From 13-2-20CM-66-19 sp963824395 (GTDB lineage: Bacteria; Pseudomonadota; Gammaproteobacteria; Steroidobacterales; Steroidobacteraceae): a stretch of DNA of 64,000 bases. A program made the translations under genes and the position numbers. Under the pieces are notes generated by a model. The model did not search any database, was not told where the DNA came from, and saw nothing but the letters and a program-made list of their open reading frames with translations. Below, piece after piece: positions 47,250 to 56,529 of the stretch; positions within the stretch are counted from its first letter, which is position 1, and each line of letters begins with the position of its first letter. Where the stretch lies: NCBI GenBank assembly GCA_963824395.1, contig CAWGPF010000005.1, positions 1 through 64,000 of the forward strand. The letters run 5' to 3'.

Positions 47250-48827
47250 ATGAACGCCGCACTCGAATTTCTCGTTGAGCAGATCCGGGGCGTCTGGCGC
47301 TTTCGCTGGATCGCGATGCTGGTGGCCTGGGTCGTGTGCCTCGCCGGCTGGCTCATTATTCTCCTGATCCCGGACACCTACAGCGCCTGGGCGCGCGTCT
47401 ACGTCGACACCCGCACGCGCTTGAGCCAGGTGACCCAGGGCATCGCGGTGGAATCCAATATCGCCTCCCAGGTCGAGGCGGTGCGCTCCGCGCTCCTGGG
47501 TGGCCCGCAGCTCGAGAAGGTGGCGAAACTGGCGCTGCCGAGTTACGCGGGCGCGACTCCGGCAAGACAGCGCGAGATCATCGAGGGCCTGCGCCAGCGG
47601 CTCACCGTGGAGGTGAACGCCGACAAGACCGCGCCCGCCGACCTCTACACGATCTCTTATACCGATCACAGCCCGCAGAACGCGCACCATGTGGTGGATC
47701 AGCTGCTCAACCTCTTCATGTCCAATTCGCTCGGCGAAGGCCAGCTCGGCTCCGAACAGGCCGAGAAGTTCCTCTCGCAGCAGATCGAGGAGTACGACCA
47801 CAAGCTGCAGGCGGCCGAGGCCACGCTTGCCGATTTCAAGCGCCAGAACGCAGGTCTCGTCCCGGGCGCCACCGGCGGGGACTACTTCTCGCGTCTGCAG
47901 GCTGAGACCGATGAGCTCAATAAGGAGCGCGCGCTCCTCACGGTGGCAGAGCAGAAGCGCGACGAACTGCATCGGCAGCTCTCTAGTGAGCAGCCGCTGA
48001 TAGGTAACCTCGCCGGGGCCGGCGGTGCGGGCCTGGATACCGCCAGCCAGTTGCGCGAGGCCCAGGGGCGGCTGGATGAACTCCTGCTGCGATTCACCGA
48101 CAAGCACCCTGATGTGATCGCGGCGCGCCGTGCGGTCGAGGACCTGAGGACGCGGCAGGCCGCAGAGCTCGCCGCCGTTCGGCACGGTGACCAGGCCGCC
48201 ATCGCGGCGAGCGGCATGGCGGTAAGCCCGGTCTATCAGGGTATCCGGCTGCAGCTGAGTCAGGCGGACGTCGAGGTGGCGGCGGCCCAGCGGCAGGTGA
48301 GCGACCAGCAGGCGCGTATCGATGATCTGAAAAAGATGATCAACACCGCACCACAGGTCGAGCAGGAGTACTCGCGCCTCACGCGCGACTACGACGTGAC
48401 CCGCGTGCAGTACCAGGCGCTGCTGGAGCGCCTGAACCGCGCGAAGCTCTCGGACGACGCCGATGCGACCGGCGTGGTGCGCTTCCAGATCGTCGATCCG
48501 CCGACGGGGAGCGATAAACCGGTGGCACCCGATCGCATCCGGCTGATTCTCACGGTACTCGTCGGCGGCTTTGCCGCCGGCATCGGCGCGGCCTACTTCA
48601 TGCACCAGCTGCGGCCGGTATTCACCTCCGCGCGCCAGCTGAACGAGCTCACGCAGTTGCCGGTACTCGGCTCGGTCAGCATGACCTGGCTTGAGCGTCA
48701 TAAGTCAGAAGAGCGCCGCGCGGTCTGGACCTATTCTGCCGCGGCCGGCACCCTCGTCGTCGTAGCGCTCATCACGCTCGCCACCCAGGGCATTGCGGCG
48801 CGCCTGCTGCACGGATTTGGCACGTGA
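47250..48827 (+). CDS. Wzc/Wzz-type chain-length determinant of the XrtA locus
   Basis: 525 residues from ATG 47250. First transmembrane helix at about 22-42, Wzz domain (RVYVDTRTRLSQVTQGIAV), long coiled-coil region from about 170 to 390, the GNVR-like TRDYDVTRVQYQALLERLNR, a SDKPVAPDRIRLIL proline motif and transmembrane helix near 430, with a last one near 500. Paralogue of 9669-11288, and the order with the kinase is the same. It overlaps the kinase gene by 4 bp. It controls chain length together with the kinase. Confidence 0.87.
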   Translation: MNAALEFLVEQIRGVWRFRWIAMLVAWVVCLAGWLIILLIPDTYSAWARVYVDTRTRLSQVTQGIAVESNIASQVEAVRSALLGGPQLEKVAKLALPSYAGATPARQREIIEGLRQRLTVEVNADKTAPADLYTISYTDHSPQNAHHVVDQLLNLFMSNSLGEGQLGSEQAEKFLSQQIEEYDHKLQAAEATLADFKRQNAGLVPGATGGDYFSRLQAETDELNKERALLTVAEQKRDELHRQLSSEQPLIGNLAGAGGAGLDTASQLREAQGRLDELLLRFTDKHPDVIAARRAVEDLRTRQAAELAAVRHGDQAAIAASGMAVSPVYQGIRLQLSQADVEVAAAQRQVSDQQARIDDLKKMINTAPQVEQEYSRLTRDYDVTRVQYQALLERLNRAKLSDDADATGVVRFQIVDPPTGSDKPVAPDRIRLILTVLVGGFAAGIGAAYFMHQLRPVFTSARQLNELTQLPVLGSVSMTWLERHKSEERRAVWTYSAAAGTLVVVALITLATQGIAARLLHGFGT

Positions 48828-49702
48828 GCGTCATCGAAAACGCCATCAAGCGACTGCAGGCCTCCCGCGGGGGCGCGCTTGGGGGTGCACGCGATCGGCG
48901 CGGCGCGGGCTACCGCCCGGAAGGGGCGCCCGACGGCGCTGCCAATGTGCGCACCCTCCCACTGGATCTTGATGCGCTGCGCGAGGCGGGCCTGCTGCCC
49001 CCCGCCCACCAGGAGCGCGAGCTCGCACAGCAGTTCCGCCAGATCAAGCGGCCCCTGATCAACAACGCTCTGGGTCGCGGCGGGGTTGCTGCCCTGCAGG
49101 ATGGCAACCTCGTCATGATCGCGAGCGCCGTGCCAGGGGAGGGCAAGACCTTTACCTCGCTCAACCTTGCTCTGAGCATGCGCCTGGAGGAGGACGTGAC
49201 GGTGCTGCTCGTCGATGGCGACGTCGTGAATCCGCGTCTGAGCCAGATTCTCGGGGCGGACGATGCGCGCGGGCTGCTCGACGTCATCAAGGACCCGAAC
49301 CTCGCGCTTGCCTCGGCGATCCTGCCGACGAGCGTGCCGGGCCTGTCGTTTCTGCCCGCCGGGCATCAGGAGCCCAACGCCACGGAACTGCTGGCCAGTA
49401 CCCGCATGAGCGAGGTCGTGGCGCAGCTTGCGCGCCAGGACCCCACGCGCCTGGTGCTGTTTGACTCAGCGCCCCTGCTTTTGACCACCGAGTCGCATGC
49501 GCTCACTCAGGTCGCCGGACAGATCGTGGTGGTGGTACGCGCCGATCAGACCCCGCAGCACGTGGTGCTCGAGGCCGTGGAGATGCTGGCCGAGAGCAAG
49601 TCGGTGTCGCTCATCCTCAACCAGAGCATGAAGCAGCCGCACGCGGGCTATTACTACCGCTACGCCGCCAGCCGGGCGGGCGAGACAGACGATGACGTTT
49701 GA
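48824..49702 (+). CDS. BY-type tyrosine kinase of the XrtA locus
   Basis: 292 residues from GTG 48824. Walker A is SAVPGEGKTFTSLNLALS (about residues 103-120), A' is VLLVDGDV and B is LVLFDSAPLL. The C-terminal tail has tyrosines (GYYYRYAAS). The start SVIENAIKRL matches the XrtA-associated kinase family and the paralogue at 11285. It autophosphorylates and is thought to act on the chain-length protein encoded just upstream. Its end overlaps an upstream frame of the barrel gene. Confidence 0.88.
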   Translation: MSVIENAIKRLQASRGGALGGARDRRGAGYRPEGAPDGAANVRTLPLDLDALREAGLLPPAHQERELAQQFRQIKRPLINNALGRGGVAALQDGNLVMIASAVPGEGKTFTSLNLALSMRLEEDVTVLLVDGDVVNPRLSQILGADDARGLLDVIKDPNLALASAILPTSVPGLSFLPAGHQEPNATELLASTRMSEVVAQLARQDPTRLVLFDSAPLLLTTESHALTQVAGQIVVVVRADQTPQHVVLEAVEMLAESKSVSLILNQSMKQPHAGYYYRYAASRAGETDDDV

Positions 49703-49725
49703 GCGACGCTGAAGGGGCGCGCCAC

Positions 49726-51237
49726 ATGAAAGTGACATCGAGCGCCAGGCTGTCCCTCGGCGGTGGCCTCGCGGTCGCCATTGTGCTGTGCCTGCTGTCG
49801 CTGCCCGCTGCGGCGCAGGTCTCAGGTCCCATCACCACGCAGAGCCTGTTCTTCGACCAGGCGAGCGGTGCTCACCACGGGGACTACCTCGAGGCGCAGG
49901 CGGGCCTCATCTACACGTCCAACGTCAATCTGGAGCCGGGCGGCGCTGGAGACGAACTGGCGATGATCGGCCTCGTCGGCGAGACCGAGCGCCAGGGGGC
50001 GCCACGCTTCGACTACCGTCTGAACTCGGACCTGATGCTGGTGAAGTACTTCGGCTCGCAGTATCAGACCCAGCCGCTTGGCTACCTTGATGGCACCGCC
50101 GACTTCAAGATCGTGCCGGGGACGCTCGTGTGGACCGCGCGCGACAGCTTCAGCCAGGTGTCGATCAACCCGGTGGGTCCGCCGACGCCCGACAACCTCG
50201 AGAGCATCAACTATCTCACCACCGGCCCGCAGCTGATCCTCAAGCCAACGCTGCAGACCACGATCACCGTGGATGGCAACTATGCCTACGTCTACTCGAG
50301 CTCCAAGTCGCCCGAGTACGTGAACATCAACAGTAATCGCTACGGTGGCGACGTGCGCCTCGACCACGCCTTCTCGAACATCCTCACCGCCTACATCTCC
50401 GGCAGCTACCAGAAGGTGCGCTTCCAGGACACCACGATCAACACGGACTTCGACTACCGTGTGGGAGTTGTCGGTTTCAAGCTCAGCACGGCGCGCACCG
50501 TATTCGATGCCTCAATCGGCTATACCCTGGCGCACCTCGACGCGCCGCCGCCGCCGGCGTTTCCCATCCCGCGCATCCACTTCTATTCCTTCCTTACCGA
50601 CGCCACCACCGGTACGGGCACCGCGCCCACTACCGATGACAGCCCGAGTGGGGTCAACTGGCAGGTGGATCTGTCGCGCCTGATCTCACCCAAGCAGCGC
50701 ATCGCCATCCACGCGCTGCGGCAGGTGACCGATGCGGCCAACCTGTTCCGCCTGAACCTCGATCAGCCAGTGCCGGGTAACCAGCCGCAGCAGATTGCCA
50801 GCGGGCAGCCCTTCACCTACACCGAGTATGGGGCAACCTGGACGTACGACACCGGCCGCACCCGCTTCACCGTCGGGGCGCTCGACTTCGACAACAAGTA
50901 CGAACTGACCCCGGAGTCGAACCACCAGGGCAAGCAGCTCAATGCCTTCGCGACGCGGCAACTGAGCCAGTCGCTCGTCTTTGAGCTTGGCGGCTCCTAC
51001 GAACATGACGACTATTCGACGCTCTCTCAGAACACGTGGACCTTACTGACAGACCTGCGCTGGCACGTCGGCCCGAGGATCAGCGTGCGCTTCCTCTACG
51101 CGCACTCAACCCTGACGGGCTTGTATTCCGACAACCAGGTCGGGGTGACGGCCTCCTACGCGCTCACTACCGGGGCGAAGATGCCCGATACGCTGTTGAC
51201 GCCCGCTTCGGCGATCTCGCAGCCCATAATGCAATGA
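49726..51237 (+). CDS. Outer-membrane beta-barrel protein of the XrtA/PEP-CTERM locus
   Basis: 503 residues from ATG 49726, chosen over a TTG 27 bases earlier because AAGGGG precedes it and the signal peptide then starts at the Met (MKVTSSARLSLGGGLAVAIV, cleavage near AAA-Q). The mature protein is rich in alternating aromatic and polar residues (DYRLNSDLMLVKYFGS, FDYRVGVVGFKLSTARTVFD, IRFLYAHSTL-like ends), as in barrel proteins. Size and position behind the kinase match the conserved outer-membrane family of these loci, probably involved in secretion of the polysaccharide. No counterpart in locus 1. Confidence 0.8.
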   Translation: MKVTSSARLSLGGGLAVAIVLCLLSLPAAAQVSGPITTQSLFFDQASGAHHGDYLEAQAGLIYTSNVNLEPGGAGDELAMIGLVGETERQGAPRFDYRLNSDLMLVKYFGSQYQTQPLGYLDGTADFKIVPGTLVWTARDSFSQVSINPVGPPTPDNLESINYLTTGPQLILKPTLQTTITVDGNYAYVYSSSKSPEYVNINSNRYGGDVRLDHAFSNILTAYISGSYQKVRFQDTTINTDFDYRVGVVGFKLSTARTVFDASIGYTLAHLDAPPPPAFPIPRIHFYSFLTDATTGTGTAPTTDDSPSGVNWQVDLSRLISPKQRIAIHALRQVTDAANLFRLNLDQPVPGNQPQQIASGQPFTYTEYGATWTYDTGRTRFTVGALDFDNKYELTPESNHQGKQLNAFATRQLSQSLVFELGGSYEHDDYSTLSQNTWTLLTDLRWHVGPRISVRFLYAHSTLTGLYSDNQVGVTASYALTTGAKMPDTLLTPASAISQPIMQ

Positions 51238-51256
51238 GTGCAGGGATGAGCGCATC

Positions 51257-52411
51257 ATGACCCTTGCTGAAGTCTGGTTCTGGACCTGCCTCGGCGTCGG
51301 GCTGTATCCGTACCTGCTTTATCCCCTGGCGGTGGCGCTGCTGCGGCTGGTGCGGCCGCGTCCGGTACGCGGCGGTGCAATTACCCCAAGGGTCACGGTC
51401 GTGATCTCGGCCTACAACGAGGCCAGCCATATCGAGGCGACGGTCCGCAACAAGCTCGCCCAGGACTACCCCACGGCGCTGCTGGACGTGATGGTGGCCT
51501 CGGACGGCTCGACCGATGACACCGACGGGCTGCTGCGCGGCCTGGCGCACGCGGAGTCCCGTGTCAGCTACTTCCGCCAGCAGCCGCGCAACGGCAAGAC
51601 CGCAGCCCTGAATGCGCTGGTGGCGCGCGCCACCGGCGAGATCGTAGTCTTTGCCGATGCCAACTCGATGTTCCGCCCGGACACGGTGCGCAAGCTCGTG
51701 GCGGCGTTCGCCGATCCGGAGGTCGGCTACGCGACCGGCTGCATGCTCTACGTCGATCCGCACGGCTCGCTCGTCGGGGATGGCTGCACCGCCTATATGC
51801 GCTATGAGAATGTGCTGCGCAGCCTTGAGACCCTGGCCGGCTCCATCGTGGGGGTGGACGGGGGCGTGGATGCGATACGCCGCAGCCTGTACCAGCCGAT
51901 GCGTGCCGACCAGCTGCCGGACCTCGTGCTGCCCCTGAACGTGGTGGAGCAGGGCCGGCGGGTGGTATTCGTGCCCGATGCAGTACTCGAGGAGGAAACC
52001 CTGATCAGCGAGGCTGCGGAGTACCGCATGCGCGTGCGCGTGGCGCTGCGCGCCTTCTGGGCGCTGCGCGACAAGCGCGCGCTGCTGAATCCGCTGCGCT
52101 ACCCGCTCTTCAGCTGGCAGCTCCTCTCGCACAAACTCCTGCGCTACATGAGCTTTCTGCCGCTCGCGGCCGCGGCGGTGCTCAACTGGCTGCTCGTGGG
52201 TCGCGGGTGGATCTACGATGCGCTCGCCGCTTTGCAGTGCTGCGCGGCCGTCCTCGCGCTGCTCGCGGCGTGCGGGCCGGTGCGGCTGCGCAGCTTCGGC
52301 CTCGCCCGCTACAGCTATTACTTCCTGCTGCTCAACTGGACCTCCGCCGTCGCGTTTGCCCGCTTCCTGCGCGGCGAGAAACAGGTACTCTGGCAGCCGC
52401 GCACTGGCTGA
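51257..52411 (+). CDS. Membrane glycosyltransferase family 2
   Basis: 384 residues from ATG 51257. N-terminal transmembrane helix (residues 8-30), then the GT-A domain: TVVISAYNEASHIEATVRNK, VMVASDGSTDDTDG and VVFADANSMFRPD (DxD-like). C-terminal helices from about 300. Same architecture and end (QVLWQPRTG against MVTWRPLRE) as the enzyme at 13156, showing that the two loci share an ancestor for this step. It is followed 5 bp later by the PaaK-like gene, so co-transcription is likely. Specificity unknown. Confidence 0.85.
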   Translation: MTLAEVWFWTCLGVGLYPYLLYPLAVALLRLVRPRPVRGGAITPRVTVVISAYNEASHIEATVRNKLAQDYPTALLDVMVASDGSTDDTDGLLRGLAHAESRVSYFRQQPRNGKTAALNALVARATGEIVVFADANSMFRPDTVRKLVAAFADPEVGYATGCMLYVDPHGSLVGDGCTAYMRYENVLRSLETLAGSIVGVDGGVDAIRRSLYQPMRADQLPDLVLPLNVVEQGRRVVFVPDAVLEEETLISEAAEYRMRVRVALRAFWALRDKRALLNPLRYPLFSWQLLSHKLLRYMSFLPLAAAAVLNWLLVGRGWIYDALAALQCCAAVLALLAACGPVRLRSFGLARYSYYFLLLNWTSAVAFARFLRGEKQVLWQPRTG

Positions 52412-52416
52412 ACCCC

Positions 52417-53760
52417 ATGTCCGTGATGAGTTCTCTGTCGCGGCACGTGTTCCATCCCTTATGGGACCTGAAAGACGGCAGCCGGCGCCTGCAGGTCCTG
52501 CGCGAACTGGAGCGCTCGCAGTGGCTGCCGCAGGCAACCCTGCGCGCCCGCCAGCGCGAGCGCCTGCAGCACATCCTCGCCTACGCTGCCGCCCATTCGC
52601 CCTACTACGAGCGCATCTTCAGGCAGAGCCGGTTTGATCCGGCGCACTTCGAGGAGGCGGCATTTATGCGCCTGCCGCTCCTGACGAAGTCGATCATCCG
52701 CAGCTGCACCGCTGAGATCCTGTCGCGGCAGTTCACACGCGAGGAGCTCGGCGAGCACAAGACCGGTGGCTCGACCGGGGTGGCGCTCACGACCTATTTC
52801 GACCGTGACTGGCTCGAGATCCGCACCGCGGATGCGCTGCGCTCGGATCAGTGGGCCGGCGCCTTCCATGGCATGAAAGTGGCGGCCCTGTGGGGTAACC
52901 CGCCGGTCGCCCGCTCCGCCAAGGAGCGCCTGCGGCGCTTCCTGATCGACCGCTTCGTGTTCCTCGACACCATCGATCTCAACGCGCGCTCGCTCGCGCA
53001 GTTCGTCCACGCCTGGCGCCGCGAGCGCCCGGAGGTGCTCTTCGGGCACTCACACTCGCTCTACATGCTGGCGCGCTATCTGAAGGACGAGCGGATCACG
53101 GACCTGCGCCCGCGCGGCATCGTCTCAACTTCGATGATGCTGGTGGCTCACGAGCGCGCGCTGATCGAAGAGGTCTTCGGCTGCCGGGTCACCGACCGCT
53201 ACGGCTGCGAGGAGGTGGGGTTAATTGCCTGCGAGTGCGAGCGCCACGAGGGGATGCATCTAGATATCGAGCACCTGTACATCGAGTTCCTGCGCGAGGA
53301 CGGCAGCCCGGCGGCTGCGGGCGAGGAGGGTGCCATCGTCCTCACCGACCTCTACAACCGCGGCATGCCTTTCATCCGGTACCGGATCGAGGACGTCGGG
53401 GTATGGACGCAGCGTCCGTGTTCCTGCGGTCGCGGCCTGCCGCTGATGGAGCGCGTCACCGGCCGCGTGGCCGATTACCTCAAGCGCCGCGACGGTTCGC
53501 TCGTGGCGGGCGTGTCGCTCGTGGAGCGCACGCTCACCGCCATCAGCGGCATCGAGCAGCTGCAGATCGTGCAGCCGAGCCGGGAGGAGATCGTGCTGAA
53601 TGTCGTGCGCGCCGCGGACTTCACCGCTGCAAGCGAAGCGGCCCTCGTGGCGGAGTTCCGCAGCGTCTTCGGTGAGGGCATCACCTTCCGCACGCAGTTC
53701 CTCGAGCGCATGCCGCAGGAGCGCTCGGGCAAGTACCGTTTCTCGATCTGCCAGGTCTGA
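52417..53760 (+). CDS. PaaK-like adenylate-forming enzyme (CapK-related)
   Basis: 447 residues from ATG 52417. The AMP-binding-superfamily motifs are visible: HKTGGSTGVALTTYFDRDW (the P-loop-like motif), TSMMLVAHERALIEEVFG, DRYGCEEVGLIACEC, then YRIEDVGVW and a C-terminal RSGKYRFSICQV with the expected lysine. Relatives in capsule and exopolysaccharide clusters (CapK-like) and phenylacetate-CoA ligases activate a carboxylate with ATP. No acyl-carrier protein or acyl-CoA pathway is nearby. Perhaps it activates an acyl group for attachment to the glycan; that is inference. Confidence 0.8.
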   Translation: MSVMSSLSRHVFHPLWDLKDGSRRLQVLRELERSQWLPQATLRARQRERLQHILAYAAAHSPYYERIFRQSRFDPAHFEEAAFMRLPLLTKSIIRSCTAEILSRQFTREELGEHKTGGSTGVALTTYFDRDWLEIRTADALRSDQWAGAFHGMKVAALWGNPPVARSAKERLRRFLIDRFVFLDTIDLNARSLAQFVHAWRRERPEVLFGHSHSLYMLARYLKDERITDLRPRGIVSTSMMLVAHERALIEEVFGCRVTDRYGCEEVGLIACECERHEGMHLDIEHLYIEFLREDGSPAAAGEEGAIVLTDLYNRGMPFIRYRIEDVGVWTQRPCSCGRGLPLMERVTGRVADYLKRRDGSLVAGVSLVERTLTAISGIEQLQIVQPSREEIVLNVVRAADFTAASEAALVAEFRSVFGEGITFRTQFLERMPQERSGKYRFSICQV

Positions 53761-53768
53761 GGCAGCCC

Positions 53769-54671
53769 ATGAGCCCCGACACTGCACAGCTGGTTTCGAT
53801 CGTCATTGCCACCTACAACATGGGCCGTTATCTGCCCGAAGCGCTCGAGTCAGCCCTGTCGCAGGACTATGCGCACATCGAGGTGCGTATCGTCGATGAC
53901 GGCTCGAGCGATGACACGCCGCAGGTGCTCGAGCGCTGGCGCGCCGATCCGCGTATCCACGTGCACCGCCAGGCGAATGCCGGCCAGACCCGTGCCAAGA
54001 ACCAGGGCATCGCCGACAGCCGCGGCGCCTTCATCGCGTTTCTGGATGCGGACGACGTGTGGCTGCCGGGCAAGCTCACGCGGCAGATGGCGCTGTTCGC
54101 GATGCATCCCGAAGTGGGGGTGGTGTACTCAGACTACGAGTGCATGGACGCGGAGGGAAAGCCTCTGCCCAAGGGGCCGACGCCCATGCGTCGCGGACGC
54201 ATCACCGCCCCCCTCCTGATCGATAACTTCGTCAGCTTCTCCTCGAGCATCGTGCGGCGCAGCTGCCTTGATGCCTGTGGGGCCTTCGATGAGTCCCTGG
54301 AGATGGGCATCGACTATGAGCTGTGGCTGCGTCTCTCGGCGCACTACGCATTCGACTTCGTGCCGCAGGCCACGCTGCGCTACCGCGTCTGGCCGGGCAG
54401 CATGTCCAAGAACTTCAAGAAGCGCTACGCCTCCGCGATCCGCATCATGGAGAGCTTCCTTACGCGCCATCCGGGCGTGGTCGAGGCGCAGCTGGTGCGC
54501 GAGGCATGGGCCCACACCTACGTCGGGCGTGGCAACGTCACCCTGTGGCGCGAGCAGGACCGGGCGGCCGCCTTCGGCGACTACGGCCGGGCGCTTCGCT
54601 ACCAACCCGGCTACTGGCCCGCCTGGCGCGCGCTGCTGCGCGGCCTCATCACGACACGGACGCCAACGTGA
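53769..54671 (+). CDS. Glycosyltransferase family 2
   Basis: 300 residues from ATG 53769. A classic GT-A: VSIVIATYNMGRYLPEALES, VRIVDDGSSDDTPQV, then FIAFLDADDVWLPGKL with the DxD metal site, and SSSIVRRSCLDACGAFDES near the acceptor side. No membrane helices, so cytoplasmic or peripheral. Eight bases separate it from the PaaK-like gene, and the three genes 51257-54671 appear to form one unit. Adds a sugar to a lipid-linked intermediate; which one is unknown. Confidence 0.86.
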   Translation: MSPDTAQLVSIVIATYNMGRYLPEALESALSQDYAHIEVRIVDDGSSDDTPQVLERWRADPRIHVHRQANAGQTRAKNQGIADSRGAFIAFLDADDVWLPGKLTRQMALFAMHPEVGVVYSDYECMDAEGKPLPKGPTPMRRGRITAPLLIDNFVSFSSSIVRRSCLDACGAFDESLEMGIDYELWLRLSAHYAFDFVPQATLRYRVWPGSMSKNFKKRYASAIRIMESFLTRHPGVVEAQLVREAWAHTYVGRGNVTLWREQDRAAAFGDYGRALRYQPGYWPAWRALLRGLITTRTPT

Positions 54672-54691
54672 GTCCGCCGCGCACGCAGCGT

Positions 54692-55168
54692 TCAGCTTCC
54701 CGGGATGGGCGGATAATCGGTGCGGTTGACGTAGCCTTCCGAGCCGCTCGCAGAGATCGGCCGGGCCGGCACGCCTCCCACGGTGGTGCCGGGCGTGACA
54801 TCGCCCACGACGACCGCGTTCGCCCCGACCGCGGCCCGGTCACCGATGCTCAGGCGGCCGATGATCTTGGCGCCGGGCGCGATGTAGACGTTGTTGCCAA
54901 CAGTCGGGCACCCCTCGCGCTCGCCGCGGTTTTGACGCCCGAGCGTCACTCCCTGGGAGATATTGCAGTTATCGCCGATGACGACGTCCGCATTTACGAA
55001 AATGCCGCCGAAGTGGCCGATGTAGAAGCCGCTGCCGATGCGCGCATCGCGCGAGATGTCTATGCCGAAGCGGATCGAGTAGTGGTGCAGGGCGAGTACA
55101 ACGAACTGCCGCACACCGTAGCGGCACCAGGCGGTCTCGCGCGCGAACACGTACAGGCGCAGCAGCAC
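54692..55168 (-). CDS. Serine O-acetyltransferase-like hexapeptide acetyltransferase
   Basis: The 158 residues from GTG 55168 contain a left-handed beta-helix of the CysE/SAT type: FGIDISRDARIGSGFYIGHF, GDNCNISQGVTLG, GNNVYIAPGAKIIG and ANAVVVGDVTPGTTVGGVPA. Homology-like sequence continues upstream in the same frame to about 55300 (RCRALIASDLWRHAGRLGAA), but that stretch has no ATG, GTG or TTG before a stop, so the true start is unclear; a base error is possible. In polysaccharide loci such enzymes O-acetylate sugars. It is on the opposite strand to its neighbours. Confidence 0.72.
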   Translation of the reverse strand: MLLRLYVFARETAWCRYGVRQFVVLALHHYSIRFGIDISRDARIGSGFYIGHFGGIFVNADVVIGDNCNISQGVTLGRQNRGEREGCPTVGNNVYIAPGAKIIGRLSIGDRAAVGANAVVVGDVTPGTTVGGVPARPISASGSEGYVNRTDYPPIPGS

Positions 55169-55317
55169 CGTGTAGCGAAAGCCCGGCGTCGAGAAATAGT
55201 GACTCCAGAAGGTGGCAGCTCCGAGTCGGCCGGCGTGCCGCCACAGGTCCGAGGCGATCAGCGCGCGGCAGCGGATCCAGTTAGTTCGTGTGCTGATGGC
55301 TCTTAGATCCTGAACCC

Positions 55318-56439
55318 ATGCGGATTCTTCATCTTATTCACAGCGAGGGCGTGTACGGCGCAGAGCGGATTCTACTGTACTTGGCCCGCGAGCAGCAGCA
55401 GCGCGGGCATGAGGTGACGGTGGGCAGCATGCGCGACCCGGGTACGCCACCGACGCCGTTCGAGACGCTGGCGACGAGCTACGGCGTGCCTGTTGCGCCA
55501 CTGCGCATCGCACCACGCCCGACGCCGGGGGTGCGCGGCGCGCTCCTACAATGCGCGCGTAACTTGCAGGCGCAGATCCTGCACTCGCACGGTTACAAGG
55601 CCAACATCCTACTGGGTCTGGTGCCAGGCGGCGCGCGACCCCCGGCGCTGACTACACTTCATGGCTGGACGACTAGCCAGGGCTTCACCCGCCTGCGGCT
55701 CTACGAGCTGCTCGACCGTCAGGCCATCGCCAGGCTGGAGGCGGCAGTGGTCGTGGCCCGCTGCATGCTCGAGCTTCCGGCGCTGCGGACACTCGCGCCA
55801 TCAAAAAAGCACGTGATCGAGAACGGCATACCGCCGCGCGCCACCCGCTTGGCTGACCTTGTGGCCCAGGGAGCGCCCGCACCGTCCGCATCGCTGGTGG
55901 ATTTCATGCAGCGCGCGCCGACGCTTCTTGCGATCGGTCGCCTGTCACCTGAGAAGAATTTCTCAGGCCTGATCGAGGCCTTCGCACTCGCACGCCCGCG
56001 CGGCGGCAGCGCCCATCAGCTCCTCATCATGGGCGAGGGCCCGGAGCGCGATGTGCTGGCCCGCCAGATAGAGGTTCTGGGACTGGAGGATGGCGTGCGG
56101 CTCGGCGGCTACCTGCCCGGCGCGGACCGCCTGCTCGGGCAGGCGTCGGGCTTCGTCGTGAGTTCGCTCACCGAGGGCATGCCGCTGGTCTTGCTGGAAG
56201 CCCTGCAGTGGGACGTGCCGATCCTCGCGACCGCCGTGGGCGCGATTCCGGACCTGCTGGGGGGTGGGGCGGGACAGCTGGTTCCCCCTGGGGACGTTTC
56301 AGCCCTGAGTGCGGGTCTGGAGCGCCTGATGCAGGCCCAAACTGGAGTAGAGCCTGCAACGACGGAGGATCGTGACAGTCGTTTTTCCAGCGCCCGCATG
56401 GCGCAGCAATACTTGGATCTGTACGAGCAGATTACGTGA
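55318..56439 (+). CDS. Glycosyltransferase family 4
   Basis: 373 residues from ATG 55318. N-terminal GT-B opening MRILHLIHSEGVYGAERILL, LHSHGYKANILLGLV, the connecting IENGIPP, LLAIGRLSPEKNFSGLIEAF, MGEGPERDVL and the donor motif SSLTEGMPLVLLEAL. All in one frame and of normal length. Retaining GT4 enzymes use nucleotide sugars. It lies among the locus-2 genes on the plus strand; the next gene starts 90 bp on. Specificity unknown. Confidence 0.87.
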   Translation: MRILHLIHSEGVYGAERILLYLAREQQQRGHEVTVGSMRDPGTPPTPFETLATSYGVPVAPLRIAPRPTPGVRGALLQCARNLQAQILHSHGYKANILLGLVPGGARPPALTTLHGWTTSQGFTRLRLYELLDRQAIARLEAAVVVARCMLELPALRTLAPSKKHVIENGIPPRATRLADLVAQGAPAPSASLVDFMQRAPTLLAIGRLSPEKNFSGLIEAFALARPRGGSAHQLLIMGEGPERDVLARQIEVLGLEDGVRLGGYLPGADRLLGQASGFVVSSLTEGMPLVLLEALQWDVPILATAVGAIPDLLGGGAGQLVPPGDVSALSAGLERLMQAQTGVEPATTEDRDSRFSSARMAQQYLDLYEQIT

Positions 56440-56529
56440 AGGCTGTGGTGAATCCCTGCACACAACCCGCCAGACTGCGAAGCCCGCCGCGCAACGTCGT
56501 CACCGCGCACGGCGTGACATAATCAATCC

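Noticed and set aside
47241..48701. A 486-codon open frame on the minus strand
   Set aside because: Antisense shadow of the chain-length determinant; composition is unlike a protein and no motif is present.
51167..52537. A 456-codon open frame on the minus strand
   Set aside because: Antisense to the GT2 gene at 51257, which has a clear GT-A domain.
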